Positions 28,090-36,627 of a stretch of DNA of 62,796 nucleotides are shown one piece after another. The stretch is taken from contig DATJUT010000096.1 of assembly GCA_035502185.1 (NCBI GenBank), positions 1 through 62,796 on the forward strand. Reading direction: 5' to 3'. The translations under genes and the position numbers were made by a program. Within the stretch, counting starts at the first letter, position 1, and each line of letters opens with the position of its first letter. Under the pieces are notes generated by a model, which worked only from the letters and a program-made list of their open reading frames with translations, searched no databases and had not been told where the DNA came from. The DNA comes from Gemmatimonadales bacterium. GTDB taxonomy: Bacteria; Gemmatimonadota; Gemmatimonadetes; Gemmatimonadales; JACORV01.

Positions 28090-29426
28090 CCACCGTCTCC
28101 CAGGCACCAGGCGTGAAGCTCCCGGGACCGAAGTCCCAGCAGGCGTTCGATGCCGAGGCGCAGTTCCTCGCGCCGGGCACTCAGAGCGTGGCGACGTTCA
28201 GCCGGCTGTGCATGGACCACGGCGAGGGCGCCCTGCTGTGGGATGCTGACGGGAATCGCTACATCGATCTGCTGGCCGGCGTCGGCGTGGCGAGTCTCGG
28301 CTACGCCCACCCGAAGTACGTCGCGGCCATGCAGCGGCAGATCGCCCGGGTGCACGTCGGCAGCTTCACGACCGAGCACCGGGCCGCCCTGGTGAAGCTC
28401 CTCGCGAGGCTCGCGCCCGGGGACATCAACCGGACGCAGCTCTACTCGGGCGGTGCCGAGGCGGTCGAGGCCGCGTTCCGGCTGGCCAAGTCGCACACCG
28501 GCCGGACCGAGTTCGTCGGCTTCTGGGGCGGGTTCCACGGCAAGACGGGCGGCGTGCTGCCGGTCCTCGGCAGCAACTTCAAGCACGCCCTCGGGCCGCT
28601 GATGCCGGGCACCTACCTCACGCCGTACGCCTCGTGCGCCCGCTGCGCGTTCGGGATGACCTTCCCGACGTGCGAGTGGCACTGCGTCGAGTTCCTGAAG
28701 CGGAAGATCGAGCTCGAGACGGCCGGTGACGTAGCGGCCATCGTGGTCGAGCCGATCCAGGGGACCGCCGGCAACGTCGTGCCGCCGCTGGGCTACCTGA
28801 AGGCGCTGCGCCTGGTCGCCGACCAGCTCGGCGCGCTGCTCATCTGCGACGAGATGATCACCGGCTTCGGGCGCACCGGGAAGATGTTCGCCGTCGAGCA
28901 CGAGGGCATCGTGCCCGACGTCATCACCGTGGGCAAGGGCTTCGGCGGCGGCTTCCCGATGAGCGGCCTGCTCATTCGCGAGCCGCTGGCCTTCGCCAGG
29001 CCGTTCGCCAACCCCAGCGGCAGCTCGTCGAGCTACGGAGGCAACCCGCTCGCGGCGGCGGCGGCACGGGTCACCGTCGAGACCATCATCGAGGAGGGCC
29101 TGGTCGAGCACGCCCGGGTGCTGGGCGAGCGGATGCTGGCGGAGCTGAAGCGCTGGGAGGGCGAGATCCCGATCGTGAGCGACGCGCGCGGCCGGGGGCT
29201 GATGCTCGGGATGGACCTGGTCAGGCCGGGGACGCGCACGCCGCTGGACAAGAAGGTGACCCGGTGGGTGTTCGACACCCTGCTCTCGCGCGGCGTGCTG
29301 GCGATGATCTACAACCCCGAAGTCCGGATCAATCCGCCGCTGGTGATCACCGCGGAGCAGGCGCTCGAAGCGCTGGCGACGATGAAGGGCGTGCTGGTTG
29401 AGGCCGCAGAGCGCGCTGGCGCTTAA
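28086..29426 (+). CDS. Class III PLP aminotransferase
   Basis: 446 residues from GTG. Signature features: YSGGAEAVEAAFRLAK, FWGGFHGKTGG, EPIQGTAGNVVPP, ICDEMITGFGRTG and Lys284 in TVGKGFGGGF. It has the cysteine-rich insert PYASCARCAFG...CEWHC found in an archaeal/bacterial subgroup. With the adjoining Gfo/Idh dehydrogenase it could oxidise and then aminate an alcohol, as in aminocyclitol pathways. Confidence 0.9.
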   Translation: MTTVSQAPGVKLPGPKSQQAFDAEAQFLAPGTQSVATFSRLCMDHGEGALLWDADGNRYIDLLAGVGVASLGYAHPKYVAAMQRQIARVHVGSFTTEHRAALVKLLARLAPGDINRTQLYSGGAEAVEAAFRLAKSHTGRTEFVGFWGGFHGKTGGVLPVLGSNFKHALGPLMPGTYLTPYASCARCAFGMTFPTCEWHCVEFLKRKIELETAGDVAAIVVEPIQGTAGNVVPPLGYLKALRLVADQLGALLICDEMITGFGRTGKMFAVEHEGIVPDVITVGKGFGGGFPMSGLLIREPLAFARPFANPSGSSSSYGGNPLAAAAARVTVETIIEEGLVEHARVLGERMLAELKRWEGEIPIVSDARGRGLMLGMDLVRPGTRTPLDKKVTRWVFDTLLSRGVLAMIYNPEVRINPPLVITAEQALEALATMKGVLVEAAERAGA

Positions 29427-30300
29427 GGGAGCCTCGGTCGAGGAGTGGACCGACGTCCACTTCTTCCGGCCGGTCGGCATCCACATCGCCCGGGCGCTGG
29501 CGCCGACCCGCGTCACGGCCGACCAGGTCACGGTGGCCGGCCTGGTCGTCGGCCTGGTGGCCGGGCACCTGCTGTACTACCCCCGCGTGTGGATCAACCT
29601 GGCGGGCGTCGCGCTGTTCGTCGCCTCGGACTTCTTCGACAGCGCCGACGGACAGCTGGCGCGGCTCCGGGGCACGTCCACCCGCCTCGGCCGGGTGCTC
29701 GACGGCCTGTCCGACACCGCGCGGTTCCTCAACCTGTACGTGCACCTGTTCGCCCGGCTCGTGATCGTCCAGGGCTGGGGCTGGCCGGCGCTGGTGCTGG
29801 TCGGGGTCGCGATCTGGAGCCACTCCCTCCAGGGCGCGGCGGTGGACTTCGTCAAGAACGCGTTCCTCGACCTGGGTCCCGGTGGCGGCGGCGAGACCGA
29901 TCTCCCCGAGGACCTGCCGGGGGGGGAGCCTGGGGACGGTTGGGCGCGCGCCGCGCGCCGCCTGTACCGCGCCTACGTGCGCCGCCAGGTGATGATGTTC
30001 CCCGTCACCTACCGGACGCTGCAGTCCGTCCGCCGCGCGGGCCGCGGGGCAGCGTTCGCCGGCCGCTGGGCCGGTCGCCAGGCGCCGCTGCTGCCCGTGC
30101 TCACGCTGATCGCCACCAACATCCGGTTCGCGCTCCTGGCCGCGGCCGTGCTCGCCCGCCACGTGGCCTGGTTCCTGTGGACGACCGCCGTGCCGATGAA
30201 CCTGGTGATGATCGCCGTCATCTTCGTCCACGAGCGCAACGCCGCGGCCCTGGAGCGGGTGCGGCCGGACGGAGCCGCGGAGCCCACCGTTGCGGACTGA
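29398..30300 (+). CDS. CDP-alcohol phosphatidyltransferase B
   Basis: 300 residues from TTG 29398, overlapping the aminotransferase by 29 bp. Catalytic pattern present: DSADGQLARLRGTSTRLG then RVLDGLSD. Longer than copy A, with an extra hydrophilic Gly/Asp-rich loop around residues 158-185. Two unlike copies in one operon suggest successive transfer steps or two products. Confidence 0.88.
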   Translation: MRPQSALALKGASVEEWTDVHFFRPVGIHIARALAPTRVTADQVTVAGLVVGLVAGHLLYYPRVWINLAGVALFVASDFFDSADGQLARLRGTSTRLGRVLDGLSDTARFLNLYVHLFARLVIVQGWGWPALVLVGVAIWSHSLQGAAVDFVKNAFLDLGPGGGGETDLPEDLPGGEPGDGWARAARRLYRAYVRRQVMMFPVTYRTLQSVRRAGRGAAFAGRWAGRQAPLLPVLTLIATNIRFALLAAAVLARHVAWFLWTTAVPMNLVMIAVIFVHERNAAALERVRPDGAAEPTVAD

Positions 30301-31318
30301 GCGGCGGCCGCTCCGCGGCGCGCTGATCGGCGCCGGCGGAGTGGCGCGGCAGTCCCATCACCCCGCCTACGCCGACGCCGGCGTCGCGCGCCGGCTCGAG
30401 CTGGTAGTCGCGCTGGACACCGCGCCCGACGTGGCGGACATCCCCGGCCTGCCGCGGGTCGCCGACGCCGCCGCGCTGGCGGCCTACGAGCCCCTCGACT
30501 TCATCGACGTGTGCACGCCGACGGCCTCCCACGTCGAGCTGGTGCTGTGGGGGCTCGAGCGCGGCTGGCACGTGCTGTGCGAAAAGCCCGTCGCCACCAC
30601 CCGGCGCGACGCGGCGCGGGTGGCGGACGCCGCCCGCCGGGCCGGGCGGGTCGTCGTGGCGTGTCACCAGTACCGCTTCAACCCCGCCTGGCGGCAGCTG
30701 CGCTCCTGGCTCGACGCGGACCGGATCGGCCGCTGGCACCTGGCGGAGTTCCGCACCTACCGGCCGTACGCCGATCGCGGCGGCCGGTCGGGCGGCGGCG
30801 TGCCGTGGCGGGGGACACGCGCCGGGGGCGCCGGCGGCGTGCTGCTCGACCATGGCACGCACCTGCTCTACCTGCTCGACGACGTGGCGGGCGCGCCGTC
30901 CGGCGTGCGCGCGTGGACCGGCCGCCTGCGTCACCGCGACTACGACGTGGAGGACACCGCCCAGGTCGTGCTCGAGTACCCGGACGGCCGGGCCGCCACG
31001 ATCTTCGTGACGTGGGCGGGCCAGCGCCGCGAGAACGTGATCCGGTTCTGGGGTGAGCGCGGGACCATCGCCTGGACGGGCGGCGAGCTGACGCTCGACG
31101 CCGACGGGGATGCCCAGCGCGTCGACTTCACGGCCGCCTTGGACAAGGCGGCCTACAGGGACTGGTTCGCCGGGCTGTTGCGGGACTTCGCCGACGCCAT
31201 GGCGGGCGGGGATGCCGAAGCCGGCCTGCGCGAGATCGCCACGGTCGCCGACGTGCTCGAGCGCGCCTACGCCTCCGCGGCCGCGAGCGCCAGGCCGCCT
31301 GCCGTCCCGGTGCCATGA
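30290..31318 (+). CDS. Gfo/Idh/MocA-family oxidoreductase
   Basis: 342 residues from TTG, overlapping the preceding gene by 11 bp. N-terminal Rossmann GALIGAGGVARQSHHPAYA, then HVLCEKPVATT, the family EKP signature. The C-terminal half has LDHGTHLLYLL with a likely catalytic His. Members oxidise sugars or inositols with NAD(P). Confidence 0.88.
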   Translation: MRTERRPLRGALIGAGGVARQSHHPAYADAGVARRLELVVALDTAPDVADIPGLPRVADAAALAAYEPLDFIDVCTPTASHVELVLWGLERGWHVLCEKPVATTRRDAARVADAARRAGRVVVACHQYRFNPAWRQLRSWLDADRIGRWHLAEFRTYRPYADRGGRSGGGVPWRGTRAGGAGGVLLDHGTHLLYLLDDVAGAPSGVRAWTGRLRHRDYDVEDTAQVVLEYPDGRAATIFVTWAGQRRENVIRFWGERGTIAWTGGELTLDADGDAQRVDFTAALDKAAYRDWFAGLLRDFADAMAGGDAEAGLREIATVADVLERAYASAAASARPPAVPVP

Positions 31319-32334
31319 GCCGACGCGCGCGGGTCGCCCTGCTGCTCGTCGGCACCGCGCTGTTCGTATTCCTGCTCCTGCACCTCGGCCCGGGCCGGCT
31401 GCTGCAGAACCTGCGCGAGACGGGCTGGATGCTCGCGCCGATCGTCGCGGTGTACGCAGCCGTCTATGCGTGCTACGCGCTGGCCTGCTGGCTGGTGATG
31501 GCCGACCAGCCGGGCCGGCCGCCTTACGCCCGCACCTGGGCCATCATGATCTCCGGGTTCGCGCTCAACTCCGTGACGCCGGTCGTCCAGCTCGGCGGCG
31601 AGCCGTTCAAGATCGGCGCGCTCACCTCGTGGCTGGGCCCGCGCCCGGCCGCGGGCACCGTGCTCACCTACTACATGCTCACGACGCTGAGCAACATGCT
31701 CACCTGGCTGCTGGCCATCGTGCTGGTGCTGTCGCTGTTCCGGCCGGCCGCACCGGTGGCCCTCGGCCTGGCGGTGGCGGCCGCGACGCTGGCGGGTCTC
31801 GTGGTGTTCGTGTTCTCCCGCCACCGCGCCGGGATCTTCGGCCTGGCGCTCGCGGCCCTCTCGCGACTGCCGCTGCTCCGTCGTGCGGCCCGGGCGCTGG
31901 AGGGCCGGCGCGACACGCTGATGCAGCTCGACGAGCAGATCGCGGGCTTCTACCACCGCAGCCCGGTGCGCTTCTTCGTGGCGCTGGCCATCGACTTCGC
32001 CGGTCGCGCCATCGGGATGCTGGAGTACTACCTCGTCGCGCGCAGCGTGGGGGCGTCGATCGGATTCCTGCAGGCGTTCCTGATGGGGAGCTTCATCACG
32101 CTCGGCCTCAACCTGCTGTTCTTCGTGCCGTTCGATCTCGGATCGCGCGAGGGTGGCACGGGTCTGATCTTCGGTGTCCTGGGCCTGCCGTCGTCCCTCG
32201 GCATCTACGCGGGCATCGTGACGCGGCTGCGCTGGGCGGTGTGGATCGCCGTCGGGCTCGCGCTCCTGCCGGTCGCCAGCGGGCGGCGGTCCGGGCACGC
32301 GGCCGCGGGCGCCGTCGCGGGGCGCGGGGGCTAG
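31315..32334 (+). CDS. Flippase-like membrane protein (LPG-synthase TM / AglD family)
   Basis: 339 residues with about 8 TMs; the ATG overlaps the dehydrogenase stop (ATGA). NSVTPVVQLGGEPFKIGAL and PFDLGSREGGTGLIFGVLGL are typical of the lysylphosphatidylglycerol synthase TM/UPF0104 family, which includes flippase-like proteins. As the last gene of the operon it may translocate the lipid or carrier. Its TAG stop overlaps the stop of the convergent gene within CTAG. Confidence 0.85.
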   Translation: MSRRARVALLLVGTALFVFLLLHLGPGRLLQNLRETGWMLAPIVAVYAAVYACYALACWLVMADQPGRPPYARTWAIMISGFALNSVTPVVQLGGEPFKIGALTSWLGPRPAAGTVLTYYMLTTLSNMLTWLLAIVLVLSLFRPAAPVALGLAVAAATLAGLVVFVFSRHRAGIFGLALAALSRLPLLRRAARALEGRRDTLMQLDEQIAGFYHRSPVRFFVALAIDFAGRAIGMLEYYLVARSVGASIGFLQAFLMGSFITLGLNLLFFVPFDLGSREGGTGLIFGVLGLPSSLGIYAGIVTRLRWAVWIAVGLALLPVASGRRSGHAAAGAVAGRGG

Positions 32335-33497
32335 CGGGCGGGCTCGAGCGCGGCCGCCGCGGCGGCCGCGAGGTCCGCCACCCGCGGCCTGACCTGGAGG
32401 ATCTGCTCGTTCGCCCGGGTGGGGTGCACGCGGTTCGTGAGCAGGATGACGAACAGGTCCTGCCCGGGATCGATCCAGATCGACGTGCCGGTGAAGCCCG
32501 TGTGGCCGAACGCCCGTGCCGAGAGCCGGGTCCCGGCGCTCGAGCCTTCGCTCGGGGTGTCCCAGCCCAGGGCGCGGCTCGAGAGGGCGGGATCTTGCAC
32601 CTGGGTGAACATCGCGACGGTGGCCGAGTCGACGAAGCCGCCGGGCAGGTGGACCTCGACCGTCCCACGAGGGGTTCGCGCCCGCGCCCTTCGGCTGGAG
32701 CTTTCGCCGCGCAAGGTGCGCAGCATCAGCTGCGCGAATCGCGCCAGGTCCGGCGCCGTGCCGAACAGCCCGGCGTGCCCCGAGATGCCGCCCATCGAGG
32801 CGGCGTTCTCGTCGTGCACCTCGCCGACGATCAGGCGGTGCCGGTACGCCGTGTCGATCTCCGTCGGCGCGATGCGGCTCCGCCAGCCGGCGGGTGGCAG
32901 GTAGCGCGTGTCGCGCATCCCCAGCGGCCGGAAGAGGTGGATCCGGAGGTATCGGTCCAGCCGCTCCCCCGTGACGTGCTCGACGATCTCGGTCAGGACC
33001 ATCGCGCCCAGGTCCGAGTACACCATCTTCGTCCCCGGCGGCTGCTCGAGCGGCTCGGCGTTGACCAGCGCGAACATCTCCTCGCGGGTATGCACCCGCT
33101 GCCAGAACGGCCTCCACGCCGGGAGGCCCGAGGCGTGGGTGAGGAGCTGGCGGACCGTGACCGTGCTGTCGTGGAAGGCCGGCACGTAGCGCACGGCCGG
33201 CGTGTCGAGCCCGACCTTGCCCTCCTCGACCAGCTGCATCATGGCCGTCGTCAGCCCCACGACCTTGGTGAGCGAGGCCAGGTCGTACACGGTTCGCGTC
33301 GTGACGCGGCGGCCGTGCTCGTAGTCCAGGTGGCCGAAGGCGTGCAGGAACAGGACGGTGTCGTGGCGCCCGACGGCGACGACGGCCCCGGGGAAGGCCT
33401 TGGCCGCGACGCTCTCCTCGAGCAAGCGCGCGAGCGGCGCCCAGGTCGTGTCCCGTGTCATGGCGAGCAGCGACGCGGCGAGGAGCAGCGCGCTCAC
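32331..33497 (-). CDS. Serine hydrolase of beta-lactamase fold, AmiE-like
   Basis: 388 residues from GTG. SxxK is at Ser75-Lys78 (ASLTKVV), the second motif is YSDLG and the third is GHTGFTGTS. A short hydrophobic N-terminus suggests export. It sits directly downstream of NagZ and close to NamZ; in Bacillus subtilis the AmiE (YbbE) amidase, NagZ and NamZ form the same trio for MurNAc-peptide recycling. That context supports an N-acetylmuramoyl-L-alanine amidase role. It overlaps NagZ by 4 bp. Confidence 0.8.
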   Translation of the reverse strand: MSALLLAASLLAMTRDTTWAPLARLLEESVAAKAFPGAVVAVGRHDTVLFLHAFGHLDYEHGRRVTTRTVYDLASLTKVVGLTTAMMQLVEEGKVGLDTPAVRYVPAFHDSTVTVRQLLTHASGLPAWRPFWQRVHTREEMFALVNAEPLEQPPGTKMVYSDLGAMVLTEIVEHVTGERLDRYLRIHLFRPLGMRDTRYLPPAGWRSRIAPTEIDTAYRHRLIVGEVHDENAASMGGISGHAGLFGTAPDLARFAQLMLRTLRGESSSRRARARTPRGTVEVHLPGGFVDSATVAMFTQVQDPALSSRALGWDTPSEGSSAGTRLSARAFGHTGFTGTSIWIDPGQDLFVILLTNRVHPTRANEQILQVRPRVADLAAAAAAALEPAR

Positions 33498-35344
33498 GGC
33501 ACCGCGCCGCCGGCACCGCCGCGCGCCGGGGCGGCCGGAGGCCCGGCGCGCACCAAACCGGTACCGGCCGGGTAGGCGGGCGGCAGGGAGACCGGCAGGC
33601 GGCCGGTGACGGGCGCCAGGCCGAGCAGGGCCCGCGCCACGGCGCGCTCGATCGGGTCGGTGTCGCTCCAGGCGGCCACGAAGGTGCTCACCGGCAGGAT
33701 CTGGCCGAGCACGTAGGGGCTGCCGAGGGACACGGCCACCAGCGGCGCGCCGTCGGCGGCCAGCTGCGACATCAGTGCCGCGACGCCGTCCGGGATGTCG
33801 ACCGCGTCCGGGTGCCACGCCGTGGGCCGCGATGCGGCGAGGAACAGCACGGCGCCGGCACCCGCGGCCGCGGACCGGACCGAGTCGAACGATGCGGGCC
33901 CCGAGGCGGGCCACAGCCTCATGGCCCGGACGGTGTCCACGGAGCCCCGCAGCGCGGCGGCGAGTGCGGCGCCGACGTCGCGGCTGTTTTCGTCGCCGTA
34001 CGCCACCAGCAGCACCTTCCGCCGGCGCGCCGCCGGGAGCGGCACCAGTCCGAGCGAGTCCTTGACCAGCACCAGGCTGCGCTGGGAGATGTCCTGGGCC
34101 AGCGCCGCGTCCGCGGCCGTCCCGACGGCCTGCGCGACCCGGTCGACGTCGACCAGGCGCTGCCGGAACAGGCCGACGCGCGCCTTGGCGGCGAGCACCC
34201 GCGCCACCGACGAGTCGAGCCGCGCCTCGCTCACCTCGCCCCGCGCGACGGCGTCCGCCACGGCGTCGATCGTCGCCCGCGCGCTCACCGGCATCAGCAG
34301 CACGTCGGCCCCCGCCTCGAGCGCGCGGACGGCCGCCTGCGAAGCGCCATAGCGACTGACGATGGCCCCCATGTTGAGCGCGTCGGTGACGATCAGTCCG
34401 TGGAAGCCCAGGTCGCCCCGGAGCAGGGTGTCGAGCACCACGGGCGACAGCGTGGCCGGCGGCGCGTCGGCGCCGGCGAGGCCCGGCACCGCGAGGTGGC
34501 CGGCCATGACCGCGTCGGTCCCCTCGCGCACCGCGGCCCGGAACGGCACCAGCTCGATCGAGTCGAGGCGCGCGCGGCTGCCCGTGATCTCGGGCAGGGC
34601 GATGTGGGAATCGACGCCGGTGTCGCCGTGCCCGGGGAAGTGCTTCGCCGTGCTGAGCATCCCGTGCTCGCGGAGGCCGCGGATGAACGCGCTGCCCAGG
34701 TCCGCGACGCGCTGCGGGTTCTCGCCGAACGACCGCACGTTGATGATCGGATTGCGCGGGTTGTTGTTGACGTCCACCACGGGCGCGAAGTCGAGGTGAA
34801 TGCCGATGGCGCGGCCCTCGAGCGCCACCACCCGCCCGACCTCGTAGGCGTCCAGCTCCCGGTCGGTGGCACCGAGCGCCATATTGCCCGGGAACGCGGT
34901 GCCGCCCCGCACCCGGGCCGAGAGACCCGACTCGAGGTCGGAGGCGATCAGGAGCGGGACCCGCGCGGCGTGCTGGAGCGCGTTCAGCTTCACGGCGATG
35001 TCGTAGGGCGAGGAGCCGACGCCGACGATGAAGCCGCCGACGCCGTCGTCGGCGGCGAGCCTCAGGGCCGAGTCCAGCGCGGCGGCGTCGGTGGCCCAGT
35101 AGTCGCCCGCGATCCACGGCATCACCAGCTGGGCGGCCTTCTCGCGCAGCGTGAGGCTCAGCGGCGGCACGCCGGGCCCCGGGGTGAAGGCGGCGGCGGG
35201 CGCGGCCGGCGGGGGACCGGCGGCGGACGTGTCGGGGGCGGGAACGGGCCCCGGCGGCGCCGCGGCGGTGGCGATCACCCGGGCACAGCCGGCGGCCAGC
35301 AGGCCGACGGCGAGAACGGCGACGGAGGCGGAGCGGTGCGTCAC
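33494..35344 (-). CDS. nagZ: Glycoside hydrolase family 3 lipoprotein, NagZ-like N-acetylglucosaminidase
   Basis: 616 residues from GTG 35344, giving a lipoprotein signal with LLAAGC. GH3 features: KHFPGHGDTGVDSH (with the acid/base His-Asp of NagZ-type enzymes) and nucleophile in IVTDALNMGAI. It removes GlcNAc from muropeptides or murein. A C-terminal domain follows, as in longer NagZ proteins. GAGGAG lies 12 nt before the start. The start region overlaps the divergent namZ start. Confidence 0.9.
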   Translation of the reverse strand: MTHRSASVAVLAVGLLAAGCARVIATAAAPPGPVPAPDTSAAGPPPAAPAAAFTPGPGVPPLSLTLREKAAQLVMPWIAGDYWATDAAALDSALRLAADDGVGGFIVGVGSSPYDIAVKLNALQHAARVPLLIASDLESGLSARVRGGTAFPGNMALGATDRELDAYEVGRVVALEGRAIGIHLDFAPVVDVNNNPRNPIINVRSFGENPQRVADLGSAFIRGLREHGMLSTAKHFPGHGDTGVDSHIALPEITGSRARLDSIELVPFRAAVREGTDAVMAGHLAVPGLAGADAPPATLSPVVLDTLLRGDLGFHGLIVTDALNMGAIVSRYGASQAAVRALEAGADVLLMPVSARATIDAVADAVARGEVSEARLDSSVARVLAAKARVGLFRQRLVDVDRVAQAVGTAADAALAQDISQRSLVLVKDSLGLVPLPAARRRKVLLVAYGDENSRDVGAALAAALRGSVDTVRAMRLWPASGPASFDSVRSAAAGAGAVLFLAASRPTAWHPDAVDIPDGVAALMSQLAADGAPLVAVSLGSPYVLGQILPVSTFVAAWSDTDPIERAVARALLGLAPVTGRLPVSLPPAYPAGTGLVRAGPPAAPARGGAGGAVP

Positions 35345-36574
35345 GGAATCAGCGTTCTCCTCGTAGTGGCTTCGGGCGCGCTCCCGTCGGCGACTCCGCC
35401 CGTCCACTCGCGTCTGGTGACCACTCGCAACTCGCCGTCTCGCAACTCACCTGCAGTCCGCGACACCACCCACTCCGTTCTCCCCGGCATCGACGTGCTG
35501 CTCCGCGACTCGATCCGCCTGGTCGCGGGCCGGCGCGTCGGGCTGATCACCAACCAGGCGGGGGTGGACGCCGCGGGGATCTCGACGATCGACCGGCTGG
35601 CGCGGCAGCCCGGCGTGCACCTGGTGGCGCTGTTCGCGCCCGAGCACGGCCTCAGGGGCGCCGCGGCCCCCGGCAAGCCGGTGCTCGATGCCGTGGACTC
35701 GGCGACCGGCCTTCCAATCTACAGCCTCTACGGTGCGCGTCGAGCGCCGACGGCGGGCCAGCTCGCGGCCCTCGACGTGCTCGTCGTGGATCTGCCTGAC
35801 GTCGGCGCGCGGACCTGGACCTTCGTATCGACCACGGTCCTCGCGCTCCGCGCCGCCGCCGTGGCCGGCCGGCGCGTCGTGGTCCTCGACCGTCCCAATC
35901 CCATCGGATGTGCGGTGCAGGGCCCGCTGTTGGACACCGCCTACGCGTCGTTCATCGGCATGCTGCCGGTCCCGCTGCGGCACGGGCTCACGCTGGGCGA
36001 GCTGGCCCGGTTCGCCAACGCGCGGCTCGGGATCGGCGCCGACCTCGTGGTGGTGCCCGTCGCGGGGTGGCAGCGCTGCGACTGGTTCGACCGCACCGGC
36101 CTGCCGTGGGTGCGGCCGTCGCCCAACCTGCCGGACCTCGAGGCCCTCGCCTGGTATCCCGGCACGGTGCTCTTCGAGGCCACCAACCTCTCGGTGGGGC
36201 GGGGCACCGCCGCGTCGTTCCGGCAGGTCGGCGCTCCGTGGCTGGAGGCGGCGCGGGTGGCCCGGGTGATGGCGCGCCGCTACGGCGTCGTCCTGGACAC
36301 CGTGCACTTCACGCCGCACGGCGCCGGCGACGGCAAGGACGAGGGCGTCACGGTCGCCGGGGTGCGCTTCCGGGCGTTCGACCGGGCCCGGGGCGACGCC
36401 GTGCGGGACGCGCTGCGCCTGCTCGCGACCATCCGGAGCCTCGAGCCGCGCTCGCTCGCCGTGGACGCAATCGCCCTGGCGCGCCGGCTCGGCACGCGGT
36501 GGGGCGGTGCCGTGACCTGGCCTGCCGACGCGCGGCGGTTCCTCGCGCTGAGGCGGCCCTATCTGCTGTACTGA
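35336..36574 (+). CDS. namZ: Exo-beta-N-acetylmuramidase NamZ (DUF1343 family)
   Basis: 412 residues from GTG 35336, chosen because GGAGG lies 7 nt upstream and it yields a signal peptide (MRHGISVLLVVASGALPSA). DUF1343 hallmarks: VGLITNQAGVDAAG, LFAPEHGLRGAAAPG, FEATNLSVGRGTAASFRQVG. NamZ releases MurNAc from peptidoglycan fragments. Residues about 24-40 are encoded by half of a palindromic repeat inserted between signal and domain. Confidence 0.85.
   Translation: MRHGISVLLVVASGALPSATPPVHSRLVTTRNSPSRNSPAVRDTTHSVLPGIDVLLRDSIRLVAGRRVGLITNQAGVDAAGISTIDRLARQPGVHLVALFAPEHGLRGAAAPGKPVLDAVDSATGLPIYSLYGARRAPTAGQLAALDVLVVDLPDVGARTWTFVSTTVLALRAAAVAGRRVVVLDRPNPIGCAVQGPLLDTAYASFIGMLPVPLRHGLTLGELARFANARLGIGADLVVVPVAGWQRCDWFDRTGLPWVRPSPNLPDLEALAWYPGTVLFEATNLSVGRGTAASFRQVGAPWLEAARVARVMARRYGVVLDTVHFTPHGAGDGKDEGVTVAGVRFRAFDRARGDAVRDALRLLATIRSLEPRSLAVDAIALARRLGTRWGGAVTWPADARRFLALRRPYLLY
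35405..35449. repeat. Half-copy of the palindromic element inside namZ (copy 4)
   Basis: On the minus strand it reads AGTTGCGAGACGGCGAG then TTGCGAGTGGTCACCAG and ACGCGAGTG, as in the left arms of other copies. It lies in frame in namZ just after the signal peptide, encoding an Arg/Ser/Asn-rich spacer. Only one arm is present. Confidence 0.75.
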
Positions 36575-36627
36575 GCTCTGCGTTTGCGCCTTCCCCGCGC
36601 GCGGAGTTAGTCTACGAGCCGCGAGCC

